DNA from: Cyclobacteriaceae bacterium
GTDB taxonomy: Bacteria; Bacteroidota; Bacteroidia; Cytophagales; Cyclobacteriaceae
Reading direction: 5' to 3'
NCBI GenBank assembly: GCA_030589835.1
Contig: JAUUZS010000070.1
Coordinates: 1 to 11,541, forward strand
DNA length: 11,541 bases
The notes beneath the pieces are model-generated. The model worked only from the letters and a program-made list of their open reading frames with translations, was not told where the DNA came from and made no database searches. Positions 1 to 6,597 of the stretch are shown here, one piece after another (the first letter of the stretch is position 1; every line of letters begins with the position of its first letter). Position numbers and translations under genes: made by a program.

Positions 1-118
1 GCCCCCTAACTGACTGACAAATCTTTTGCGATATTATCTGAGTGTTCTGTATGCCTCTTAATCCTCTCAATCCCCCTAATGTTCGTTTACACTAGACCCC
101 CTTTCCGAAAGCGGACTG
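1..118 (-). other. Untranslated leader of a unit beyond the left edge
   Basis: This is the stretch downstream of the minus-strand promoter. On the minus strand it contains three GGGGG-containing motifs (near 94-98, 72-76 and 2-6) and a small CCG-CTTT-CGG hairpin near the predicted transcript start. I see no convincing open reading frame. A leader over 100 nt behind a perfect promoter would fit a stable RNA (tRNA or rRNA) or a strongly expressed protein gene, but the gene lies outside the window, so this is inference only. Confidence 0.35.
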
Positions 119-148
119 CAAAAGTAAAAGATTATTTTCCTTAAACAA
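119..148 (-). promoter_or_regulatory. Bacteroidota-type promoter firing toward the left edge
   Basis: Read on the minus strand there is a TTG (146-148), a 19-nt spacer, and TACTTTTG (119-126). This matches the Bacteroidota primary-sigma pattern TTG-N19-TAnnTTTG exactly. Transcription should begin near position 112-114 and run left out of the window. No gene lies between it and the edge, so the target gene is not visible. The match and spacing are seen directly; promoter activity is inferred. Confidence 0.6.
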
Positions 149-323
149 TGGGTTTCATAGATTAATATTATTATATTTTACAACTACCTAATTGATAAGC
201 TATTGGTTTGCATATTTTTTTATTATTTGTCCATATCAAATCCATGAGCAAGGATATTGATTGACTCAAGAGTTTCTACTCTGAGTTTAATGGAAGATAG
301 TAAATTTTGTCAGAAGTTGTCAG

Positions 324-340
324 CCTGCCTGCGAGGCAGG
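324..340. repeat. GC-rich inverted repeat (REP-like)
   Basis: A perfect 7-bp inverted repeat, CCTGCCT-GCG-AGGCAGG, in otherwise AT-rich DNA. No T-run follows on either strand, so it is not a classic intrinsic terminator. It shares a CCTG/CAGG core with the second hairpin at 465-479, which suggests a dispersed intergenic palindrome element. Family membership cannot be tested here. Confidence 0.45.
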
Positions 341-464
341 GAAGACCGAAGGCCGAAGTAAAAAAAGGTGAAAAGCCAATGCAGGAGTAAGAAACATTAG
401 CATTTGCTGATTTTGGAATTCTTTTCTTCACTACCTCTCCGGCACCCTGGCGATTCCTGATCTG

Positions 465-479
465 GCCTGACCGACAGGC
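465..479. repeat. Second GC-rich inverted repeat
   Basis: Inverted repeat GCCTG-ACCGA-CAGGC, 5 bp with a 5-nt loop. Its core resembles that of the hairpin at 324-340, about 125 nt away. The two may be halves of one repeated element lying past the 3' end of the histidine kinase gene. There is no adjacent T-tract. Confidence 0.35.
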
Positions 480-534
480 TTCTGGCTCTTGGGCCAAAGT
501 TATCCATTAAAATAACAGTAGAACCCCTCAAGAT

Positions 535-1758
535 TTAACTCTTCAGCAGGATTCGAAAGGTTGTGCCTTCATTGAGCTCCGTATTACGCACAAAAATCTT
601 CCCCTCATGGTTCTTTTCTATGATTCTTTTGACCAGTGTAAGCCCAAGTCCCCACCCACGGGCTTTGGTGGTATAACCCGGCAAGAAAACATCCTTTATC
701 TTAGATTTATGAATTCCCTTTCCGTTATCAGAAATATCAATTATAATTTTGTCATCTATTGACCTTTTTATTTTTATATCAATTTTTCCTATTCCACCCA
801 TGGAATCAACAGCATTTTTGCATATGTTTTCAATAACCCAGTCAAATAAGGGTTTATTAATTCTTGCTCTAATATCTGAAGGTATTGCAGTGAGATTTAT
901 TGTCACTTTTTTTGATATTCTTTTTCTGAGGTAAGATATTGTTGCTTCTACACTTGCAGGAATATTTTCATAATTTAATACAGGTATACTTCCTATATTG
1001 GAGAATCGCGCAGTAATCATCTCAAGTCGATGAATATCTTTTTCCAGTTCTTCGATGATCTCCTTATCCTTTAATGCCTCATCTTCCCTTAAATATTCTA
1101 CCCAGGCCATCAGTGATGATATCGGGGTGCCTAATTGGTGAGCGGTTTCTTTTGCCAGTCCTACCCATACCCTGTTCTGTTCTGCTGATTTGGAATAATT
1201 GAACGCTACGTAAGCTATAATCCCAAAAATTGCGATAATGGATAACTGCACATGAGGATAATATTCGAGTCTGTTGAGCAGTACAGAATTATAATAATAA
1301 ATATATTGGTAGTCGAATACTTCTCCTTTATCGTCCCGGAAAGGAATTTCAATTGGCTCATATTCCAATTTCATCTGTTCTAAAATCTCTTTGAAGTAAT
1401 CCTGCTTTTCAGTATCGGTAAATGATGGGCTAATGTCAATATTTCTTGTATCAATAACTTGTCCAATACCATTTGTTTGTATCACCGGGATTGAATTGTC
1501 AGGATACATTACTTGTTGTATAACAAATGCCAGCTCATCAGGATTATTTTGATTGTTTACGGTATACTCCAGGGATTTGGCATAAAGCTGAATTATTCCA
1601 AGTTCTCTTTCTTTTAGCTGCTCAACAATAATCCTCGTAAAATAAACGGATGCCAGGGCAATTGCAAAAGCAATGAATACGACTATAAGATTAATCGTAG
1701 ATCTTCTTTTTATAAGATCCAGGCTTTTATGTGAGCGGTTACTACTTCCTTTCGCCAT
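535..1758 (-). CDS. Membrane sensor histidine kinase
   Basis: A 407-residue sensor kinase that autophosphorylates on His and passes the phosphate to a response regulator. TM1 is about 21-43. An extracytoplasmic sensor region spans about 44-168, and TM2 is about 170-187. A short linker leads to the H-box AHQLGTP, with the phosphoacceptor His at 207. The catalytic domain shows an N-box around N311 and N315, a G1 box DNGKG at 344-348, and a G2 box GWGLGL at 368-373. The sensor region is not a recognised named domain, so the stimulus is unknown. The ATG at 1756-1758 opens the frame. The gene follows the HtrA-type protease gene on the same strand but is separated from it by a terminator. No cognate regulator is adjacent; the receiver protein at 6996-7421 is about 5 kb away and partnership is not supported. 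Confidence 0.9.
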   Translation of the reverse strand: MAKGSSNRSHKSLDLIKRRSTINLIVVFIAFAIALASVYFTRIIVEQLKERELGIIQLYAKSLEYTVNNQNNPDELAFVIQQVMYPDNSIPVIQTNGIGQVIDTRNIDISPSFTDTEKQDYFKEILEQMKLEYEPIEIPFRDDKGEVFDYQYIYYYNSVLLNRLEYYPHVQLSIIAIFGIIAYVAFNYSKSAEQNRVWVGLAKETAHQLGTPISSLMAWVEYLREDEALKDKEIIEELEKDIHRLEMITARFSNIGSIPVLNYENIPASVEATISYLRKRISKKVTINLTAIPSDIRARINKPLFDWVIENICKNAVDSMGGIGKIDIKIKRSIDDKIIIDISDNGKGIHKSKIKDVFLPGYTTKARGWGLGLTLVKRIIEKNHEGKIFVRNTELNEGTTFRILLKS

Positions 1759-1812
1759 TATTGAACGATACTACAATGAATTATTTAAGATCAACCATCT
1801 TCTTGTAATGTC

Positions 1813-1820
1813 CAAATTTA
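1813..1820 (-). promoter_or_regulatory. Possible -7 element for the histidine kinase
   Basis: TAAATTTG on the minus strand fits TAnnTTTG and lies 55 nt upstream of the kinase ATG, just past the protease terminator. No TTG is present at the expected 19-nt spacing, so the match is only partial. Confidence 0.27.
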
Positions 1821-1827
1821 CTCCGGC

Positions 1828-1857
1828 AAAACAAAAAAGCCGCTGTTAAGCGGCTTT
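1828..1857 (-). terminator. Intrinsic terminator after the htrA-type gene
   Basis: A perfect 9-bp stem, AAAGCCGCT-GTTA-AGCGGCTTT (1836-1857). On the minus strand it is followed by a T-rich tract (TTTTTT G TTTT, complement of 1828-1838). It lies 21 nt past the protease stop codon and upstream of the kinase start. The kinase is therefore probably transcribed mainly from its own promoter. Confidence 0.85.
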
Positions 1858-1878
1858 AAATTTATTGTTTTTTATCAT

Positions 1879-3353
1879 TTACCAACCCATGCCATAATAT
1901 ATTTCCTTATTCTCATCGCGATATTTTCCTTTGATAAGAATCCCTTCGCCGGAACTTTCCCTTAAAAAGGCACGTAGTTCATTCACCTCTTTTACAGGCC
2001 TTTTGGAAATCGAAGTGATTAAAAAGCCATCCTCAATTCCCGAATCTTTCCACTTTCCTTTACCTATATTTTCTATAATAACCCCACCATCTACATCATA
2101 TGCCTCGAGTTCCTCTTCGCTTGCATTTCTAAAAGAAGCACCTTCTATCTTATAAGAGTCATCTTTTTTGACGATCTTAATTTCATTATCCAGATTTTTG
2201 AGCCTGGCAGATATTGTTTTAATATTTCCATTCCTTTTATAGGTAACATCAATATTATCGCCGGGGCGATGTCGGGCAACCAAATCCTGTAGCTCGGCAA
2301 CATTGGCTACATCTGTATTATTGATTTCCAGTATGATATCCCCTTTTTCGAGACCGGCTTCTTCTGCGGCGCTGTTTTCGTTTACCGAATTTACGTACAC
2401 GCCTTTTAACTCATCAATATCGTCTTCTAAGCGGGGGTCATTTACATTTACGATTACAATTCCTAAAACGGCTCTTTGCACTATTCCGTGTTCAATGAGG
2501 TCTTCTACCACTTTCTTAACCAATGAAACAGGCACTGCAAAAGAATACCCGGCATAAGATCCCGTTGGAGTAGCAATTGCGGTATTGATCCCGATCAACT
2601 CACCTTTAAGATTCACTAATGCCCCCCCACTATTTCCTGGATTAACAGCAGCATCAGTCTGGATAAATGATTCAATACCATATTGTTCTCTCAATATTCC
2701 GATGTTTCGGCCTTTGCACTTACAATTCCTGCAGTTACTGTTGAGGTTAATTCAAATGGATTTCCAACGGCCAAAACCCATTCACCAACTCTGACTTGAT
2801 CAGAATTTCCAAAGTTAACAAATGGCAGATCCTTTTCATCTATCTTAATGACCGCAATATCAGTGTTTGGATCAGCGCCAATCAAAGTAGCCTTATAAGT
2901 TCTATTGTCATTTAATGCAACTTCAATTTCATCGGCATCATCTATCACATGATTATTTGTTACGATATATCCTTTATCAGATATAAGGACGCCAGATCCG
3001 GAGCTTTGCCGTGGTCTTTGCTGCCCGTGATAATCTCTTGGATTACCAAAATAGTCCCTAAACATATCATCAAATTGACTGCCTTGAAGGTTCTTTTTCG
3101 ATGGAGAACTAACTGTTGACTTAATATGTACGACTCTGGGGGTGACCAATTCGGCAGCATACACAAAATTGAGCCCCGAAGGAACAACAAATGAAGAGTC
3201 ATTAAAATAATTTGTATACTTCACATTACTATCCTGTGGAGACTGAATAGTAGCTGGATTCTCCTTTTCAAATAATTTATATCCACCCAGCGCCACAATG
3301 CCTCCGAAAAGCGAGGCAAACAATAATCCGACCATTAACTGTCTTCTATTCAT
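1879..3353 (-). CDS. htrA: HtrA/DegP-family periplasmic serine protease, frameshifted
   Basis: An envelope protein-quality-control protease: a chymotrypsin-like domain followed by PDZ domains. The N-terminal part (3353 down to 2691) has a membrane anchor or signal at about residues 7-25, catalytic His135 in TNNHVI, and Asp165 in NTDIAV. The C-terminal part lies in another frame and carries the nucleophile motif NPGNSGG (Ser about 242 after repair). A PDZ1 domain spans about 296-387, and a more diverged PDZ2 runs to the end. The frames switch near 2708-2712. Restoring one base after the AAG codon (for example GCC-CGA) gives the family sequence [14 protein letters not shown] and a single protein of about 491 residues, normal for the family. 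As written, the first frame stops at 2691-2693, so the triad is split and the product would be inactive. Either this is a base-call error or the gene is genuinely broken. Family assignment is secure; the exact member (DegP, DegQ or DegS-like) is not. Confidence 0.88.
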
Positions 3354-3377
3354 TTCCTTTATATTTTAATTTAATTT

Positions 3378-3385
3378 CAAATTTA
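3378..3385 (-). promoter_or_regulatory. Possible -7 element for the htrA-type gene
   Basis: Minus-strand TAAATTTG (TAnnTTTG), 24 nt upstream of the protease ATG and identical to the candidate ahead of the histidine kinase. The upstream TTG expected after a 19-nt spacer is missing, so confidence is low. Confidence 0.3.
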
Positions 3386-3672
3386 CCATTTACTTTTATA
3401 AGTCCGTTTACTACTAACGAGTAATTCCCGGAATTGATTCTTTTTTAACATTTTTTAACAAAATGTGTGCAAATCGGGCACATAGGGGATTGCCTGCCAT
3501 CGACGTATAGCTATTTCAAAAGGAGTTTTGGCCTGAAATCGGTAAATGATGAATGAAGTATATTATATACTGACAAACAAGCATACCTATGATGAAAGGA
3601 TTATTCATGCTGATAAAAGCATAGCCTTTATTTATTGGGGAAATTATAAAAAGGCACCTCTAATAACTCCTT
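3386..3672. other. Intergenic region upstream of the protease gene
   Basis: No recognised gene. It holds a tandem 10-mer (3441-3460) and a 15-nt AT palindrome, AGTATAT-T-ATATACT (3557-3571). A plus-strand frame of 47 codons (ATG at 3546, stop at 3687-3689) is open but matches nothing I recognise, and its end overlaps the decayed minus-strand remnant. Confidence 0.4.
3441..3460. repeat. Tandem 10-bp direct repeat
   Basis: TTTTTTAACA occurs twice in direct succession. On the minus strand this reads TGTTAAAAAA twice, one helical turn apart, about 90-107 nt upstream of the protease start. The spacing would suit a regulator binding one face of the helix, but AT-rich chance repetition is possible. 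Confidence 0.5.
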
Positions 3673-3854
3673 TTATTTCCCAAGCTTGAGTTTTCTCCCA
3701 GCCACTTTGTTTCCAAAATACTCCTTTAGCGATGCGATATCCCCTGTTTCGCCGTACAGGCCTACTTGCTCCCAAAACTACCAACCTCATAAGAATAATT
3801 GGGGTAAAATGGAGTATTTACCAATTTGGCCGGCTCTTTTATTACTCGCACATA
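3673..3854 (-). pseudogene. Decayed C-terminal remnant of an unrecognised protein
   Basis: Minus-strand translation shows protein-like sequence in two frames that join end to end. The first piece (3854 down to 3762, after an in-frame TAA at 3855-3857) contains KEPAKLVNTPFYPNYSYEVG. The second (about 3778 down to the stop at 3673-3675) contains LYGETGDIASLKEYFG and a basic tail ending RKLKLGK. One base missing near 3771-3778 would fuse them (…EVGSFWEQVGLYG…). Upstream, the first frame continues past the TAA with plausible residues (FMPLPYSIS), which suggests a further nonsense mutation. This looks like the tail of a dead gene between two core loci. I do not recognise the family. A short real gene of about 60 residues with one indel is an alternative. 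Confidence 0.45.
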
Positions 3855-3916
3855 TTATGAAATAGAATAAGGAAGTGGCATAAAGGTGTTTATCAATAAA
3901 AACATTTGATTGCTGG

Positions 3917-3948
3917 TTTTGAATTAAAAATATAAGCACGTACCTTTG
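3917..3948 (+). promoter_or_regulatory. Promoter of the rplM-rpsI-rpsB-(tsf) operon
   Basis: TTTTG at 3917-3921, a spacer of exactly 19 nt, and TACCTTTG at 3941-3948. This is a complete match to the Bacteroidota TTTG-N19-TAnnTTTG promoter. The transcript should start around 3953-3956, leaving a 5' leader of about 45 nt before the rplM GTG. Strong, well-formed promoters are expected ahead of ribosomal protein operons. Confidence 0.8.
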
Positions 3949-3952
3949 TGAC

Positions 3953-3967
3953 CCATTTTTAAAATGG
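3953..3967 (+). promoter_or_regulatory. Palindrome at the rplM transcript start
   Basis: CCATTTT-T-AAAATGG is a perfect 15-nt inverted repeat at the predicted transcription start. As RNA it would form a short 5'-terminal hairpin of about 6 bp; as DNA it could be an operator. It may also be incidental in AT-rich sequence. A role in autogenous control of L13 is speculation. Confidence 0.35.
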
Positions 3968-4000
3968 TATTAATAATTTAGTAATTAAAGTACAAATTAA

Positions 4001-4444
4001 GTGGAATCTATTAGTTACAAGACGCAGTATGCAAACAAAACTACCGTGGACAGGGGTTGGGTAGTGATCGATGCAGATGCACAAATTTTAGGACGTCTTG
4101 CCAGCCAGGTTGCTCGAATTATCAGAGGTAAGCACAAGGCCAGCTACACTCCCCATGTAGACTGTGGTGACAGAGTGATTGTCATCAACGCAGACAAAAT
4201 CAGATTAACTGGTAAAAAGTGGGATGATAAGCAGTATGTAAGGCATACTGGTTACCCCGGAGGGCAAAGATTTGCAACACCAAAAATGTTGAAAGCCAAA
4301 TCGGCCACATTGATTGTAGAACATGCAGTCAGAGGTATGCTACCTAAAAATCGTTTGGGTAGAAAGTTGTTTAAAAATTTATACGTTTACAATGATGGTG
4401 AGCATCAGCATGAAGCGCAAAATCCAAAGGAAATAAAATTGTAA
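4001..4444 (+). CDS. rplM: 50S ribosomal protein L13 (uL13)
   Basis: A 147-residue L13, an early-assembling 23S rRNA-binding protein of the large subunit. Family signatures are [16 protein letters not shown] (20-35), TPHVDCGD (50-57), an [17 protein letters not shown] segment (62-74), a [13 protein letters not shown] turn (79-88) and [12 protein letters not shown] (111-122). The N-terminal SYKTQYAN resembles Bacteroidota L13. The start must be the GTG at 4001: an in-frame TAA (3998-4000) immediately precedes it, and no ATG occurs in frame until the middle of the protein. It is the first gene of the operon, 1 nt upstream of rpsI. Confidence 0.97.
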   Translation: MESISYKTQYANKTTVDRGWVVIDADAQILGRLASQVARIIRGKHKASYTPHVDCGDRVIVINADKIRLTGKKWDDKQYVRHTGYPGGQRFATPKMLKAKSATLIVEHAVRGMLPKNRLGRKLFKNLYVYNDGEHQHEAQNPKEIKL

Positions 4445-4445
4445 G

Positions 4446-4832
4446 ATGGAAGTTATTAACAAAATAGGAAGAAGAAAGACCTCCGTTGCAAGGTTATACC
4501 TCAACGCAGGAAATGGTAGCATCTCCATCAACGGCAGGACGCTGGAAGATTATTTCCCACTGGAAATTCACAAAATTATAATTAAACAACCATTGGTTTT
4601 AATTGAAGTTGATGGCAAATATGATTTAAAAGTGAATGTAAATGGCGGTGGATTTAAAGGACAGGCTGAAGCAATAAGATTGGCTGTTTCAAGAGCGCTA
4701 TGTGAAATCGATCCGGAAAACCGACCTCCATTGAAAAAGGAAGGATTCCTTACCCGAGACCCAAGAATGGTGGAAAGGAAAAAATACGGAAGAAGAAAAG
4801 CGAGAAAGAAATTCCAATTCAGTAAACGTTAA
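4446..4832 (+). CDS. rpsI: 30S ribosomal protein S9 (uS9)
   Basis: A 128-residue S9 of the small-subunit head. It shows the N-terminal [13 protein letters not shown] signature (7-19), the [20 protein letters not shown] core (64-83), the [14 protein letters not shown] motif (102-115) and the basic tail ending in Lys-Arg that reaches toward the P-site tRNA. The length is typical. Its ATG lies 1 nt after the rplM stop, so the genes are co-transcribed and probably translationally coupled. rpsB follows after 10 nt. Confidence 0.98.
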   Translation: MEVINKIGRRKTSVARLYLNAGNGSISINGRTLEDYFPLEIHKIIIKQPLVLIEVDGKYDLKVNVNGGGFKGQAEAIRLAVSRALCEIDPENRPPLKKEGFLTRDPRMVERKKYGRRKARKKFQFSKR

Positions 4833-4842
4833 TTTTAAAACA

Positions 4843-5614
4843 ATGAGTAAAATAAAATATAATGACTTACTAGATGCCGGAGTTCACTTCGGTCACCTTA
4901 CCAGGAAGTGGGATCCAAAAATTGCTCCCTATATCTTTATGGAGAGGAACGGAATTCATATCATAGATCTTAATAAAACGATTGTATGCCTTGAAGAGGC
5001 TGCAGAGTACGTTCAGAATATTGTAAGGTCTGGAAGAAAAATCATGTTTGTTGCCACCAAAAAGCAGGCAAAAGACATTGTAGAAGAGCAGGCCAAAAAA
5101 TTACGGATGCCATATGTAACCGAAAGATGGTTAGGTGGTATGCTTACTAATTTTGCTACGATTAGAAAGTCGCTAAAAAAAAATGTCATCGATGGAAAAA
5201 TTGATGAAAGACGAGGCGTATCTGAACCTTGCAAAAAGAGAGCGATTGATGATTTCAAGGGAAAAAGAGAAACTTGAAAAAGTACTTGGTGGTATTGCTG
5301 ACCTCACAAGGTTGCCCGCAGCATTATTTGTGGTGGACATCAAAAGAGAGCACATTGCGATCAAGGAAGCCAAAAAGTTGAATATCCCTGTTATCGCAAT
5401 GGTAGATACCAACTCAAATCCTGAATTAGTGGATGTGCCTATTCCGGCAAACGATGACGCCTGGAAATCAATTCAATTGATTACACAGTATATCACTAAA
5501 GCAATTGATGAAGGTCTGATGGTAAGGAAAAAAGATAAGGACGATGCAAAACTGGCCGAAGAAGAAAAAGCCAAACGCGAAGTCGATGAGGTTAAAACCA
5601 AAGACAAAGCATAG
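4843..5614 (+). CDS. rpsB: 30S ribosomal protein S2 (uS2), frame broken at an A9 run
   Basis: Ribosomal protein S2, which binds 16S rRNA at the head-body junction together with S1 and is essential. The first 113 residues include DAGVHFGHLTRKWDPK (11-26), IHIIDLNKT (38-46) and ERWLGGMLTNFATIRKS (94-110). At 5175-5183 there is a run of nine A where eight are needed. The written frame then runs into non-S2 residues and stops at 5275-5277. One frame over, from the ATG at 5183, S2 resumes perfectly (MEKLMKDEAYLNLAKRERL, then LPAALFVVDI and PVIAMVDTNS) through 143 residues to a charged Lys/Glu-rich tail. Repaired length is about 256 residues, normal for Bacteroidota. Because S2 is indispensable, a homopolymer sequencing error or slippage at the A-run is far likelier than true loss. 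Internal initiation at 5183 is a weaker alternative. Confidence 0.93.
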
Positions 5615-5640
5615 TCATCGCATAAAAAGTTATTAATATA

Positions 5641-5680
5641 AATTGAGCATCGGATGATTTACCGGTGTTCAATTTTTTTT
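5641..5680 (+). terminator. Terminator or attenuator between rpsB and tsf
   Basis: The stem TTGAGCATCGG (5643-5653) pairs with CCGGTGTTCAA (5662-5672) over 11 bp including two G-U wobbles, around an 8-nt loop. It can extend by A-T pairs on the outside and runs straight into eight T (5673-5680). The wobbles pair only in plus-strand RNA, so it is oriented for this operon. It lies 28 nt after the rpsB stop and 35 nt before the tsf start. It should reduce or end transcription before tsf unless read through. Confidence 0.75.
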
Positions 5681-5715
5681 ATAAAATATTTGAAATTTTA
5701 AAAACATTAAAAAAT

Positions 5716-6543
5716 ATGGCAATTACAGCACAAGAAGTAAACAAACTTCGACAAATGACCGGTGCAGGCATGATGGATTGCAAAAAAGCGCTTGTAGAGT
5801 CAGATGGAAATATTGAAAAGGCAATTGAGTTTCTAAGAAAAAAAGGACAAAAAGTTTCTGAAAAAAGAGCTGACCGTCAAACCAAGGAAGGATCTGTTTT
5901 TGTTCAGACGAGCGAAGACAATACTGCGGCAGTAGTCATCGCATTAGGTTGTGAAACTGACTTTGTTGCAAAAAACGAAGACTTTCAAAGTCTGGGAAAA
6001 GAGATATTAGCCCTTGCCTACAATGCACGCCCCGGATCTGTTGAAGAATTAAAAAAGTTGAAAAGTGGCGACCGGGTCTTAGGTGATAAAGTCACGGAAC
6101 TGGTTGGGAAAATTGGTGAGAAAATTGACATTGTTGGTTTAGAAATTCTCGAAGGAGAAAAAGTTGTTCCCTATATCCATGGAGGTAAATTATGTGTATT
6201 AGTTTCTCTGAAAGAAACCGGCGGTGCTGACGTAATCGAAGCAGGTCGGGATGTGGCCATGCAAATTGCGGCCATGCGACCTGCCGCTGTAGATAAAGAT
6301 GGTGTAGATGCTGCCATAATCGAGAAAGAATTGAATATTGGTAGGGAACAAGCCAGGGCAGAAGGCAAGCCAGAGCATATCATAGAAAAAATTGCTGAAG
6401 GTAAGCTCAATAAATTCTATAAGGAAAATACCTTGTTGAATCAGGCTTTTGTAAAAGATAACTCAATGAACGTTGCCAAATATCTTGACACAGTAAGTAA
6501 AGGATTGACGGTAGAAACGTTCAAAAAAGTTTCCGTCAGCTGA
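5716..6543 (+). CDS. tsf: Translation elongation factor Ts
   Basis: EF-Ts of 275 residues, the cytoplasmic nucleotide-exchange factor that releases GDP from EF-Tu. The N-terminal UBA-like module is about 1-45 (AITAQEVNKLRQMTGAGMMD, then CKKAL). The EF-Tu-contacting TDFVAKN motif is at 81-87, followed by the core subdomains. The ATG at 5716 is chosen because the family begins MAxITAxxV there. The frame stays open upstream to 5665, but that extension would run back through the terminator hairpin and its T-run and encodes low-complexity Phe/Lys residues. It is co-oriented with rpsB, the usual rpsB-tsf pairing, but a terminator-like hairpin sits between them. A strong terminator follows. Confidence 0.97.
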   Translation: MAITAQEVNKLRQMTGAGMMDCKKALVESDGNIEKAIEFLRKKGQKVSEKRADRQTKEGSVFVQTSEDNTAAVVIALGCETDFVAKNEDFQSLGKEILALAYNARPGSVEELKKLKSGDRVLGDKVTELVGKIGEKIDIVGLEILEGEKVVPYIHGGKLCVLVSLKETGGADVIEAGRDVAMQIAAMRPAAVDKDGVDAAIIEKELNIGREQARAEGKPEHIIEKIAEGKLNKFYKENTLLNQAFVKDNSMNVAKYLDTVSKGLTVETFKKVSVS

Positions 6544-6563
6544 TAGTATTATAAATGTATTGT

Positions 6564-6597
6564 AAAGCTTCAACCTCATTGGTTTGAAGCTTTTTTT
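6564..6597 (+). terminator. Intrinsic terminator of the ribosomal operon
   Basis: The stem AAAGCTTCAA(CC) with (GG)TTTGAAGCTTT, one bulged T and a 5-nt loop, is followed directly by a run of seven or more T. It lies 20 nt after the tsf stop. On the minus strand no comparable T-tract follows, so it works in the plus direction only. Confidence 0.9.

Larger units (their letters stand above)
149..534. other. Non-coding stretch with REP-like hairpins
   Basis: No gene is recognised between the left promoter and the histidine kinase stop codon. A minus-strand reading frame of 73 codons is open from 497 to 276 with a TTG start. Its composition looks unlike a folded protein and it spans both GC-rich hairpins described separately, so I treat it as non-coding or repeat-derived. 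Positions 320-500 look richer in GC than the flanking AT-rich DNA. Confidence 0.4.

Noticed and set aside
276..497. Minus-strand reading frame of 73 codons with a TTG start
   Set aside because: It runs through two GC-rich palindromes, has no domain or signal I recognise, and is more likely part of a repeat-like non-coding segment.
3546..3689. Plus-strand 47-codon frame beginning MMNEVYYILTNKH
   Set aside because: The opening vaguely resembles the start of small GIY-YIG proteins, but the following residues do not fit that family. It is short, lacks a promoter, and overlaps the minus-strand remnant.
5013..5412. Minus-strand reading frames opposite rpsB
   Set aside because: They are mirror frames of conserved S2 coding sequence with no recognisable protein features.
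5685..5692. AATATTTG as a tsf promoter -7 box
   Set aside because: The first base departs from TAnnTTTG, no TTG lies at 19-nt spacing, and only about 23 nt would remain before the ATG.
5665..5715. N-terminal extension of EF-Ts upstream of the ATG at 5716
   Set aside because: The extension would be encoded by the terminator hairpin arm and T-run and has no family counterpart; MAITAQEV is the normal start.
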